Shown here in pieces: positions 1-7,516 of a DNA stretch of 23,218 bases (the stretch's first letter is position 1; each line of letters starts with the position of its first letter). The translations under genes and the position numbers were made by a program. The DNA is taken from NCBI RefSeq assembly GCF_002410825.1, contig NZ_DHOS01000006.1:1-23218 (forward strand). The letters run 5' to 3'. Origin of the DNA: Proteiniphilum sp. UBA5384. Its GTDB lineage: Bacteria; Bacteroidota; Bacteroidia; Bacteroidales; Dysgonomonadaceae. The notes under the pieces are model-generated. The model worked only from the letters and a program-made list of their open reading frames with translations, made no database searches and had not been told where the DNA came from.

Positions 1-291
1 CTCTTATTTTCATGTACTTTTGTGGTCAGATGAAAGGGGAAAACTACTTTACTTGTTTATAGTATTCCTGAAAGACATCGAACTCGTTTCGAACTTTATT
101 GACCTCAACAGAGATTTTCTCATTCAATATTTTGGCATAAATCTGTGTAGTCGTGATGTTTGTATGTCCCAACATTTTAGAAACACTTTCTATTGATACG
201 CCTTTGGTCAGCATAATTGTTCCAAATGTATGGCGTAATGTATGCGTTGTAAGCTTCTTATTTATAGAGCATAACGAAGCAATTTCTTTCA

Positions 292-346
292 GTAGGCTAG
301 GCCAGCAGCGCTTTGCCATCTCGCGATGGTAAGTTTCCGCTAGCCT
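292..346 (-). ncRNA. Group II intron domain VI and 3' splice site
   Basis: The arms AGGCTAG (340-346) and CTAGCCT (294-300), read on the minus strand, pair perfectly. An inner CCATC-GCGA-GATGG hairpin lies between them. The intron ends with AC at 293-292, immediately outside the stem. The A seven nucleotides from the 3' end (base 298) is the best branch-point candidate by distance; it is bulged only if the stem pairs in a slightly different register. Confidence 0.8.
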
Positions 347-352
347 GCCCCC

Positions 353-386
353 GAACCGTACGTACATGTCTCCATGTATACGGCTC
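353..386 (-). ncRNA. Group II intron domain V
   Basis: A 34-nt hairpin on the minus strand starting GAGCCGTATACATG, with a GAGA (GNRA) tetraloop and ending GTACGGTTC. It contains the AGC catalytic triad and the internal bulge expected of the intron's metal-binding core. Length and layout match the canonical element. No disruption is visible, in contrast to the broken protein gene. Confidence 0.92.
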
Positions 387-404
387 TCCATTGTCAACAT
401 AACT

Positions 405-1878
405 TTACTTGTCATAGCTTTTATGGATTAATGCATCGCAATCGTGGCAGACTGCGAGAGTTTTACGATGGCGTTTAATCATCATGGTGTTCCATCTCGT
501 ATCCGCTTTGAGCTGATTGATGTTCCTTACATGATGCATCGCAAGGTCATCAGTAATTCCACATAATTCACACCTTCTCTCTTTGAGCCTCTCCACAAGT
601 GTTGGAGCAGGCAGATACATGGTGTTTGGAATGTTGTCGTAATGATTATCCTCATAGATGTTCGTGAAGTGTTTGCATCTGAATCCGCCATTATACCATA
701 CTCTTTGTTTCCCGTTGCCCTTACTATCCCTGTAGGGGATTACCACATTTGTTCCGTCTTTATACTTTTCAAGTATTTGTCCGACGGTTCTTTTGTGTTT
801 ACGCCCGAGAGTTTTGAGCATGCTATACTTCAAGAAGTAATTGAACTTCCATCCCCAATAGCCAATATTGTCTGCGATGGAATAGTAGTTGTAGAATCCG
901 CGCAATTCAAGATTGTATTGCGCCATGATATCAGCATCCTGCCTATTCACCATGTATTTACGAGACGAGGGCTTAAGCGTTTCTTTCCTGTTGACTTGAG
1001 TGATAAGCACCGCATCGTAGGCATGAAGACGTTTTAGCACGGTTTCGTAAGATATTTTCAGAACAATCGTTCCCAGCCACGGGCGGCGTTGTAGTCCGCT
1101 CCGTGTGCGTTTATGATCCATAGAACGACGTGTCGAGATTTCATACCCGAGGAATTTTGCAGGTTTCTGTGCATTGGTAATCAAAGTCTTCTCCTCTGAC
1201 ATTTCCAATTTGAGCTTTTCTTGCATAAAAGCCGTTATATCAGCCTTTATTTTCTCGCACTCTTCTTTGCTACCAATCACTCCGATAAGAAAGTCATCGG
1301 CATACCTCACATATTTCAGTCTTCTGAATGTGTCGTCTATATTCCTTGTCGTTGGTATGGTTAGCATTTGCTTGCGCATTTCGGCTATTTTGGATTTCAG
1401 TTCGATTTTTCGGGTTTCATCCGTTTCTTCTTCAATTTTCCATCGTAATGCATTCGTATATGGCTTCAAGTATCATATGTGCCACTTCCTGTACGAGTTT
1501 GTCTTCAAAAGATGGAATGCCCAACGGACGTTTCTTCCCATTCTTTTTTGGAATGTACACTCGACGTGCAGGGTGGGGTTGATACGATTCGTCTCTCAGA
1601 CTTGCCACCAATTTCTGTATGCGGTCAATGCTCATTCTGTCGATGGTTCTACCGTCGGTACCCGGTGTCATATTACCTTGATTGGCATATTTACGTTGAT
1701 AGGCAACGAAGAACATTTCCTCATTAAACAGAATTCGGTAAAGCCTTGCGTATCGGTAACCCGAATCTTTGCTATGTTCGCATAAAGCGTTTAATACTTG
1801 CGCTGGATTTCTCATACGTCTCACACGTTTTCCTTTGTTTGTATTAAGCTGACAACTGCTTCCCTTCGCCATGTACAA
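405..1878 (-). pseudogene. Group II intron reverse transcriptase/maturase, internally deleted and frameshifted
   Basis: The intron protein normally reverse-transcribes, aids splicing and nicks DNA. Here it is two overlapping fragments. Fragment 1 (1432-1878, likely ATG at 1872) covers the RT N-terminus: GTDGRTID, then VYIPKKNGKKRPLGIPSFED and the start of RT2 (AHMILEAIYE). Fragment 2 (405-1469) starts in the linker before RT5, then has the catalytic YVRYADDF, a domain X maturase region (GFYNYYSIADNIGYW) and an HNH-type endonuclease (RCELCG, AMHHVR, VCHDCDALIH). The stretch between, which in the family carries motif A (first catalytic Asp) and the GTPQGG block, is missing, about 150 residues by family comparison, and the junction is out of frame. 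The endonuclease CxxCH is CxxCD here. Splicing activity of fragment 2 alone cannot be judged. Confidence 0.9.
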
Positions 1879-1954
1879 GGCGTTACCCTGCTCAGACTAC
1901 TACGGAAGCTCCGTTTCCATATCGGGTATTCAGTATCTTCATACATAGCCCTTG

Positions 1955-1970
1955 TTTTTTTTGGGGGGGG
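1955..1970. repeat. Double homopolymer tract T8G8
   Basis: Eight T (1955-1962) followed directly by eight G (1963-1970) on the plus strand, within the structured RNA part of the intron between domain I and the protein ORF. It is the longest G run in the window. It is likely slippage-prone and also a likely site of sequencing error. It lies in no protein gene. Confidence 0.85.
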
Positions 1971-2839
1971 CATCCCGACTTAGGAAATCCCCGTTTAGTT
2001 TCGTAATGACTATTAGCGCGACAGACTGTCGGATGCAACTTTCGTTCGTTTCTGCGCTTATCGCGGTTGTGCCGTAGCAGTGTTCTATGCTCTCAAAGGC
2101 TACCTGACAATTGAGAGAACTACGGTGTGACAATACAACTGCCTTTCGTCACAGGGTCAACACGCCCCACTGAACTATCGTTCAACCAGTATAGGCTTCA
2201 TCCTCGTGTCTGTCTTTCTCCCCAGCGATGCACTCGCCTTTGGCAATTAAAGCGGCCATGCTGTAACCGACATGCGACACTCCCCATTGGGTTTTCCCTC
2301 TGGATAAGTCGGTTGGGAGTAGACTTGGAACCTAGTCTAGTCTTTTGCTAAAGAGACATTCATTACGCAACCTTTACGGGCGCACAGTATGAGTTCATCT
2401 TTTGGTTAGTAATGACAGGTAACGCTTTGTCATTCTCAAAAGGAATATCCTTGTATTTTTCGAGAATTGATTTACTATGATTGTTTAATTCAATAATCAA
2501 ACTATCGGATGTTTTTACAGTGATAATCTCGATATGGTTGCCTTTTATATCACTTCTTTTAAGATTCAATACATCGGAATGTTGAAGTCCTGTGAAACAT
2601 TGAAAAAGAAAGACATCACGAACACGATCAAGGTATTTTTTGTTTCAGGAATTTGATATTCTCTTAATTTTGTGAGTTCTGCCCATGTTAAGAAGATTAC
2701 TTTCTTTTGAGGTTAGTACCGCCGGGGCTGCAATGGGATCGGTATGGCCTTTATCTTTAAACCATCGAAAGCCATTTACCTCTGTGGGCAATGATCCCGG
2801 TGCAGGATACGAGGGGATTATGGGTATATGAATAGGGAA

Positions 2840-4306
2840 TTATCTGTTTTTTTCTTCAGCTGAACGTTGAAAAAACTCGTTCAACCAATAGTACATATCA
2901 ATTTCTGTATCGATATTCAGTTTTTTTCTGAGCCGGTATTTACGATTTTCGATTGTCCTGAATGAGCGGTGGGTAAAATCAGATATTTCTTTGTTGGTAA
3001 ATCCAAGATAAATAAAGGCAAGCATCTGTAATTCACTTAATAATAGATTGGGATAGTGCGCAAAAAGTATATTTGTAAAATTAGGATAAACCTTTTGAAA
3101 TTTAGGCATGAAAGCCGGATCATTTTTTTTTGCCAGTTCTATCACCTCTGTTAATGATCTATTTATCATCACTTTCTGTATTTCTATTTCCTGTCCCTTT
3201 TGCCGGTAAGATTTTACTTTATATCGTTTGCTAAATAACCAGATAAAAACTAAAATGCTCAATAAGATGATAATAGCAACTCCCGAAATAAAATATCTTT
3301 TATTTTGCTCAGTCTTCAATTCTTTTTCCTGGTTTATCAATAATGTAATCATGTTTTTGGCTGCTTCCAACTTATTTTTGTCAAGTTCCTTCTCAATAAG
3401 AAATTTCTTATTCTCAAATTCCAAGGCAGTAGCAGTATCATTGAGTAATAATAATGTTTTGCTCAAACGTTCATAATTTGAGGGATATGCCGCTTTTAAA
3501 CCCAATTCATCAAGATTTGCCAATGCCTTGTAATAATAGTACAATGCAGAGTCTGTATTATTAATAGATAAGAACATGTCTCCTTTATGGAAATAGATTC
3601 TTTGATAATAAGGATAGTTGTATTTACGCGCCAGCTCAATGGCTTTATTGTAGAAATGATGCGCCGAGTCTATTTTATTTTCATATACCTTGAATGTTCC
3701 CAGATCAGTATATGCATTAATAAGGGCTGTGTGTGCAATAGAGTCATCCATAGAGGTCAATATTTCAATCTCTTTATGAGTATATAACAGTGCTGAATCC
3801 AAACAATCAATTATCATATACAGATGTGACAGATTCTCATAGGCGAGAGCGGTAAAATAATCTCTATGTAATTGTTGACTTATCTGTTTCGTATAGGTAA
3901 GACTTTTTAAAAACTCATCTTTAGCCTTTTCCTGTAAACCCAGATAAGAATAAATTCGAGCTCTTATGCTGATGAATTCTGATTTTAATTGGGGATTTCT
4001 ATCAGCGTATCCTTCTCCAAGAGTAATATACTGCATTGATTTATCATGATTCCCGGTGTCAAAAAGTGCTTGTGAAATATAAAAATATGATTCAGCTATA
4101 CCCTTACGGAAATTTGATGATTGGGCTAATTCAAGAGCTTTAAAAGCGTATTGGAGGCTGCTTTCAACATCGAGTGAAGCACTATAATCCTGAGCGAGGT
4201 CGAGTAGGCTATCCACCTCGTATCTAATTTTTACCGACGGCGTTTTATGCTTTGAACAGCTGGCTAGCAATAAAAAGGCCAATGAAAACAGTGAGATTGT
4301 TTTCAT
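2840..4306 (-). CDS. Membrane-anchored TPR regulator with C-terminal LuxR-like HTH
   Basis: Start chosen at 4306 because it yields a clean lipoprotein signal (MKTISLFSLAFLLLASC, lipobox LLAS-C). Upstream in-frame starts at 4330 and 4354 (a TTG) would lengthen the n-region. After the signal come roughly 300 residues of helical TPR repeats (recognisable units around SLQYAFKALELAQ and ALLYTHKEIEIL). One membrane span follows (YFISGVAIIILLSILVFIWLF), then a coiled stretch and a LuxR-type HTH near the C-terminus (LSELQMLAFIYLGFTNKEISDF, then TIENRKYRLRKKLNI). Inferred topology: periplasmic sensor, cytoplasmic DNA-binding head. This architecture is common in Bacteroidetes as one-component signalling; ligand and targets are unknown. 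It stands alone, its stop about 55 nt from the integrase relic. Confidence 0.82.
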   Translation of the reverse strand: MKTISLFSLAFLLLASCSKHKTPSVKIRYEVDSLLDLAQDYSASLDVESSLQYAFKALELAQSSNFRKGIAESYFYISQALFDTGNHDKSMQYITLGEGYADRNPQLKSEFISIRARIYSYLGLQEKAKDEFLKSLTYTKQISQQLHRDYFTALAYENLSHLYMIIDCLDSALLYTHKEIEILTSMDDSIAHTALINAYTDLGTFKVYENKIDSAHHFYNKAIELARKYNYPYYQRIYFHKGDMFLSINNTDSALYYYYKALANLDELGLKAAYPSNYERLSKTLLLLNDTATALEFENKKFLIEKELDKNKLEAAKNMITLLINQEKELKTEQNKRYFISGVAIIILLSILVFIWLFSKRYKVKSYRQKGQEIEIQKVMINRSLTEVIELAKKNDPAFMPKFQKVYPNFTNILFAHYPNLLLSELQMLAFIYLGFTNKEISDFTHRSFRTIENRKYRLRKKLNIDTEIDMYYWLNEFFQRSAEEKNR

Positions 4307-4376
4307 TATTGGAGATATCATAATTGACATAACATGTCTAATTTTGAAAAGCAAATAGTTTTGGTTTCATATGTTG

Positions 4377-4384
4377 CAAAAATA
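4377..4384 (-). promoter_or_regulatory. Candidate -7 box for the TPR-HTH regulator
   Basis: TATTTTTG on the minus strand matches the Bacteroidetes -7 consensus TAnnTTTG and lies 71 nt upstream of the preferred start at 4306. No convincing TTTG -33 box is seen at the usual distance, so this is tentative. The rest of the 4307-4668 gap holds a hairpin at 4612-4632 and nothing else I can name. Confidence 0.4.
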
Positions 4385-4611
4385 TTATTTTCCTCGGCTA
4401 ATAGGTCAGAAAGGCACACTCTAAATACACTCTATCCTCTAAATCATCCATTTTTTACTTTAAAAGTATATGATTCTCTGTTTTTTTAACCAAAGTATCT
4501 ATTTTGTATGGGCAACCAAGTGAACCAAACAGATGTACAGAATGAATACCGATCCGTGGCAAATTGTACATTCGTGCCAATGTTGTGTGGGTGTGTATCC
4601 TGATAAAAGAC

Positions 4612-4632
4612 AAACCCCGGTTTTCGGGGTTT
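4612..4632 (-). terminator. Hairpin terminator after the sigma-factor group
   Basis: Arms AAACCCCG and CGGGGTTT form an 8-bp perfect stem around a 5-nt loop, 37 nt beyond the stop of the Spy-like gene. On the minus strand a modest T-rich stretch (GTCTTTTATC) follows. It most likely ends the transcript coming from the sigma-factor group. Confidence 0.7.
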
Positions 4633-4668
4633 AATTATGAATGGGTGGCAGGGATCCATTTAATCGAT

Positions 4669-5139
4669 TCACCGCCTTCTGTTCCCTTTTCCTTCATTCC
4701 TGAAGTTGGCCACTTCTTTCTGGATAAAATTCCTTTCGGCCTGTTGGGCTTTGTAGAGCTTCTCAGGGGAGAGTACTTTCTCGAATTTAGCCGCATATTC
4801 CTTGTCGAGAGCAGCCTCCTGAAGTTTTACCTCCACATCGTCGTCCAGCATTTTCCTGTACTCTTCCTCCGAGATATTGCTGTTATCTTTTATACTTTGC
4901 ACTTTTTCGCGGTGAGACCTACGCAGTCTGAATTTCTTTTGGTCCAATTCATTGCTCAAAGGAAAATATTTGTTTGACTCCTCCTGGGTGAGCTCCGCCT
5001 CTTTTGTTACGAATTCTTTTTTTCTTTTTTCATAATCCGCCATATTCATTTTCCTATCTTGGGAGATTTGGGAAGAGAGAATAAAGAAATGAACGGGCAG
5101 TATAAGTGCGCACAAAAGCAAAATAACATTTCTTCTCAT
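4669..5139 (-). CDS. Spy/CpxP-like periplasmic protein
   Basis: 156 residues. A basic-hydrophobic signal peptide (MRRNVILLLCALILPVHFFIL) suggests export. The mature part is charged and helical throughout, with an LTQEE segment resembling the LTxxQ motifs of Spy/CpxP proteins, a KKFRLRRSHREKVQ helix, and a Lys/Arg-rich tail. Family members act as small periplasmic chaperones or stress sensors; that role here is inferred. The gene lies 34 nt downstream of a single-span membrane protein and behind an ECF sigma factor, so it may be both a product and a feedback part of an envelope-stress response. Sequence similarity to true Spy is weak by eye; a generic coiled periplasmic protein is the alternative. 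Confidence 0.65.
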   Translation of the reverse strand: MRRNVILLLCALILPVHFFILSSQISQDRKMNMADYEKRKKEFVTKEAELTQEESNKYFPLSNELDQKKFRLRRSHREKVQSIKDNSNISEEEYRKMLDDDVEVKLQEAALDKEYAAKFEKVLSPEKLYKAQQAERNFIQKEVANFRNEGKGNRRR

Positions 5140-5173
5140 TACAAAATTCTTTTTAAAATGATGTATGATACTT

Positions 5174-5590
5174 TTAGTTTAAATAATACTGATGATATAT
5201 ATAATCGAAGTAGCTGTCTTCCATCAACTGCTCTTCGAGATATTGATAGAATTCCTCTTCGGTTATTTGTACGGTAGACCAGTAATTATCTATATAGACG
5301 TTTGATTCCGAGAATGTTTTCCGTACAGCAACATGGTTCTCCACCAGATTATCACCATCGGGAGTTTTCACTAGGAAGTTGATAGTGATGTAAAGGCCTA
5401 TGAACATAGCAGCCAGATAGACCCATGGCTTTGCTTTATCCCACATTGAGACCGGCTCAGGAATTACTATCTCCCTTTCCGGGAGGCGATTCATTATTTC
5501 TTCATTGAATTGCGCGAAATAATTCTCGGGAACTTTGAAAGGACTTTTAGTCTTATCGATTTCTTTTAATTTGTTAATTTTTGTTTCCAT
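5174..5590 (-). CDS. Single-span membrane protein, putative anti-sigma factor
   Basis: 138 residues. The cytoplasmic N-terminus carries PFKVPENYFAQF and IMNRLPE, a pattern seen in Bacteroidales proteins encoded next to ECF sigma factors. A membrane span follows at about residues 55-75 (WVYLAAMFIGLYITINFLV), then a roughly 65-residue outer segment that ends acidic and tyrosine-rich (YFDYIYHQYYLN). No zinc-binding HxxxCxxC anti-sigma motif is present. The role as sigma-factor inhibitor is inferred from position, 53 nt after the sigma gene and on the same strand, and from membrane topology. It could instead be a small membrane partner of another type. Confidence 0.6.
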   Translation of the reverse strand: METKINKLKEIDKTKSPFKVPENYFAQFNEEIMNRLPEREIVIPEPVSMWDKAKPWVYLAAMFIGLYITINFLVKTPDGDNLVENHVAVRKTFSESNVYIDNYWSTVQITEEEFYQYLEEQLMEDSYFDYIYHQYYLN

Positions 5591-5643
5591 ACCTCTTATT
5601 TTTGCGCTGGCCTGTTGAATAGACTTACTAAATCAATAAAAGT

Positions 5644-6189
5644 TTAATGGGGTTCACTTAAAAATTTTTCAATTTTTTTCACGGCGTGGTGGTAAGAAGC
5701 TTTGAGGGCACCCACTGAAGTCCCAAGAATATCAGACATATCTTCATATTTCATCTCTTCAGAGTATTTCATCTGAAAGACAAGGCGCTGTTTTTCAGGA
5801 AGGGTGAGAATCGCTTTTTGCAGAAGTTTTTGTGCTTCGTCGCCATCAAAATAAGGGTCGCTTTCCAACGTATTAAGTAAAAATGAATCATCCTCGTCCA
5901 GGGAGGTATTGTTCTGGTTTCGCTTCTTGTTGAGAAAAGTGATGCTTTCATTAATGGCTATGCGGTATAACCAAGTGGTGAGTTTGGCTTCACCTCTGAA
6001 ATTCTCCAGATTCATCCAGGCTTTTACAAATACATCCTGTAAAATGTCATTGGTATCATCGTGCGAAAGTACCATCTTACGTATTTGCCAGTAGAGCCTT
6101 TCACTGTATTCAGAAACAAGTCTGGCAAATCCTTTACGACTTGTCTGCGGATCACGCAATTCTTCCAAGAGTTGTTCCTCGTTATTCAT
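5644..6189 (-). CDS. RNA polymerase ECF sigma factor, RpoE type
   Basis: 181 residues, the usual ECF length. Region 2 spans about residues 22-88, with DILQDVFVKAWMNLENF and LTTWLYRIAINESI. Region 4 spans about residues 125-175, with LPEKQRLVFQMKYSEEMKYEDMS cut by a short linker and GTSVGALKASYHHAVKKIEK as the -35 recognition helix. A Ser/Asp-rich linker joins the two regions. It directs RNA polymerase to a specific promoter set. It heads a three-gene same-strand group with a membrane protein and a Spy-like protein, suggesting envelope stress as the trigger. A Bacteroidetes -7 box lies just upstream, so basal transcription probably uses the housekeeping sigma. Target promoters are not identified here. 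Confidence 0.92.
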   Translation of the reverse strand: MNNEEQLLEELRDPQTSRKGFARLVSEYSERLYWQIRKMVLSHDDTNDILQDVFVKAWMNLENFRGEAKLTTWLYRIAINESITFLNKKRNQNNTSLDEDDSFLLNTLESDPYFDGDEAQKLLQKAILTLPEKQRLVFQMKYSEEMKYEDMSDILGTSVGALKASYHHAVKKIEKFLSEPH

Positions 6190-6215
6190 TTCCCTTTTAT
6201 ATATGGAATTCGATG

Positions 6216-6223
6216 CAAAGGTA
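6216..6223 (-). promoter_or_regulatory. Candidate -7 box for the sigma-factor group
   Basis: TACCTTTG on the minus strand is a full match to TAnnTTTG, 27 nt upstream of the sigma gene start, in the 55-nt gap after the TPR gene. It is identical to the -7 box in front of prmA. No clear -33 TTTG is present at 19-21 nt. Confidence 0.5.
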
Positions 6224-6244
6224 AAAGATTTTTATGAACTTCCA

Positions 6245-7333
6245 CTATTCGTTGTTATCTCCTTTTTCAAACCAGATCACGAAGTCTACAGCCTCTCCCG
6301 GATTTTGCTGCCACCACTCCAATGATTCGGGAAAATAAGATACGCTGATATAGCGGCAGAAAGTATCATAATATTCTGATTCTGCAATATGTGTGAAAAA
6401 AGGAACGTAGAAAGTCCAGAAAATACCTTCTTTGTCTCCCACACTCTCTTTGACCAGGACTTTCATGATCTCTTTATTGACGGTTTTGAACAAAACAAAA
6501 TCATCGTTTCCCCGTTGGGTGCTTTTCATATAGTTGAGTGTCGTATTGATGGCATTATATACAAGGTTGCGATTGAGTCCTGCTTCGTTGGTCAGAGGAG
6601 GTATTTTATCGGTAGGAGGCGAAACACCCGCTTTTTTATTTATCATTTGTTGCTGGATAAACGACCGTTTTACGGGTTCTTCGGCGGTCTTGATACGCAT
6701 GATATGGAGTATTTCCTCAAATGCATTTTTCGACCGTTTACTGTCTGGTTCAAGTAAAAGAAACATCTGGAACGATAATAAGCTTTGCACCCACAGCCCA
6801 TTATCATTAAGCGCGTAAGCGTTCAGCAAAAAAGCCCCGCTATGTGATTTGTCGAGATCGATCGCTTTTTTTACATGTTCCAGCGTTTCATCGATATTCC
6901 CTTTGTTATAATAGTTTAGCGCAAGATTGAAATGCAGCAGGTATTCATCCCCGTTTTTTTTCAAGCCTTCCAGAAGAAGTGTGATTGCGTCATCCACCTT
7001 GTCCATCCCTGCCAATGCTTCACTCTTTACAGCATAGGCACCGGAGGAAAGTTTTTTGTCATTTGAATTGATCACAGTCGTACTATATTCGGATGCATTT
7101 TGATAATCTTGCAAAGCAAGATAAGACAATGACATTTCATAAGTGGCCTGTATTGATTTGGGATCGAGTTTCAATGCCTCGTTATATTTTGCGATAGCTT
7201 CCTTGTATTTACCCTCATCATGCAACTCCACTCCTTCGTGAATTAGTTCTTCCGCATTGATACTCTGTCCGTAAGAGAATAACAGTATCGATGAAATAGC
7301 CAATATGGTAATGAATAATATAGTCCTTTTCAT
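6245..7333 (-). CDS. Secreted TPR-repeat protein
   Basis: 362 residues with an N-terminal signal peptide (MKRTILFITILAISSILLFSYG, then QSINAEE), so probably periplasmic. TPR units occupy about residues 28-200, for example GVELHDEGKYKEAIAKYNEAL, YEMSLSYLALQDYQNA and LNYYNKGNIDETLEHVKKAI. The last 120 residues or so are non-repeat, ending in an aromatic segment with YDTFCRYISVSYFPESLEWW. TPRs mediate protein contacts; the partner is unknown. The stop lies 55 nt before the sigma-factor gene on the same strand, but that gap holds a -7 box, so cotranscription is uncertain. Divergent from prmA across a 183-nt spacer. Confidence 0.75.
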   Translation of the reverse strand: MKRTILFITILAISSILLFSYGQSINAEELIHEGVELHDEGKYKEAIAKYNEALKLDPKSIQATYEMSLSYLALQDYQNASEYSTTVINSNDKKLSSGAYAVKSEALAGMDKVDDAITLLLEGLKKNGDEYLLHFNLALNYYNKGNIDETLEHVKKAIDLDKSHSGAFLLNAYALNDNGLWVQSLLSFQMFLLLEPDSKRSKNAFEEILHIMRIKTAEEPVKRSFIQQQMINKKAGVSPPTDKIPPLTNEAGLNRNLVYNAINTTLNYMKSTQRGNDDFVLFKTVNKEIMKVLVKESVGDKEGIFWTFYVPFFTHIAESEYYDTFCRYISVSYFPESLEWWQQNPGEAVDFVIWFEKGDNNE

Positions 7334-7463
7334 TATTGCACGCTTTTTTTAACGGTTAAAAATAGGACAAAAAAAGATAACCACCGGTTTTTGTTGATAA
7401 AATAACCCTCTTTTGTAACACAAATAAACAAATAGTGGATGAAATAAAATGATTTTTACATTT

Positions 7464-7494
7464 TTTGGTATCACCATAAAGTTAATTACCTTTG
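7464..7494 (+). promoter_or_regulatory. Bacteroidetes-type promoter of prmA
   Basis: TTTG at 7464-7467 and TACCTTTG at 7487-7494 are separated by 19 bp, matching the -33/-7 consensus of the Bacteroidetes primary sigma factor. Transcription would begin around 7500, giving a leader of about 15 nt before the ATG at 7517. The divergent TPR gene has no equally good box in this 183-nt spacer. Confidence 0.75.
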
Positions 7495-7516
7495 TCACTT
7501 CTATTAAATAACAATT

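Larger units (their letters stand above)
292..2385 (-). mobile_element. Group II intron with degraded ORF, exact boundaries
   Basis: A self-splicing retroelement of 2,094 nt inside the integrase pseudogene. The 5' end begins GTGCGCCCG on the minus strand at 2385, matching the GUGYG intron start. The 3' end is AC at 293-292, matching the terminal AY rule. Removing it joins ATACT to TGAAAG and restores the integrase frame, which fixes both ends independently. The structured 5' part (about 1879-2385) holds domains I-III, including a GTAGTAG segment typical of domain III. The reverse transcriptase sits in domain IV. Domains V and VI occupy 292-386. Length is short for an ORF-bearing intron because the protein gene has lost several hundred bases. 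The RNA may still splice; self-mobility is very unlikely. Confidence 0.9.
44..2785 (-). pseudogene. Tyrosine recombinase (integrase) pseudogene, split by a group II intron
   Basis: Remnant of a Bacteroidetes phage-type integrase (DNA strand exchange). The 5' part lies at about 2386-2785 and the 3' part at 44-291. Joining them across the intron restores a continuous reading NQKMNSY-LKEIASLCSIN, followed by HTLRHTFG, LGHTNITTT and the nucleophile tyrosine in TQIYAK. It is clearly inactive. The reading changes frame near 2700 (TSKE to VIFLTWAEL) and again at a run of six A on the coding strand (2636-2641), with a stop between in the original frame. The first catalytic arginine (family TGLR) is Gln in TGLQHSDV. 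The usual N-terminal domain is not recognisable before the end of the neighbouring gene at 2840. The 5' limit is approximate. Family assignment is firm; the relic status is seen directly. Confidence 0.88.

Noticed and set aside
642..1785. Plus-strand ORFs of 82-203 codons
   Set aside because: They are antisense shadows of the reverse transcriptase fragments, which carry clear family motifs on the minus strand.
1939..2133. Small ORFs within 1939-2351 on either strand
   Set aside because: They fall in the structured RNA domains I-III of the intron and show no protein-like pattern.
5597..5604. TATTTTTG on the plus strand, a perfect -7 box
   Set aside because: It faces into the minus-strand sigma gene region with no plus-strand gene downstream. 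A/T-rich chance match.
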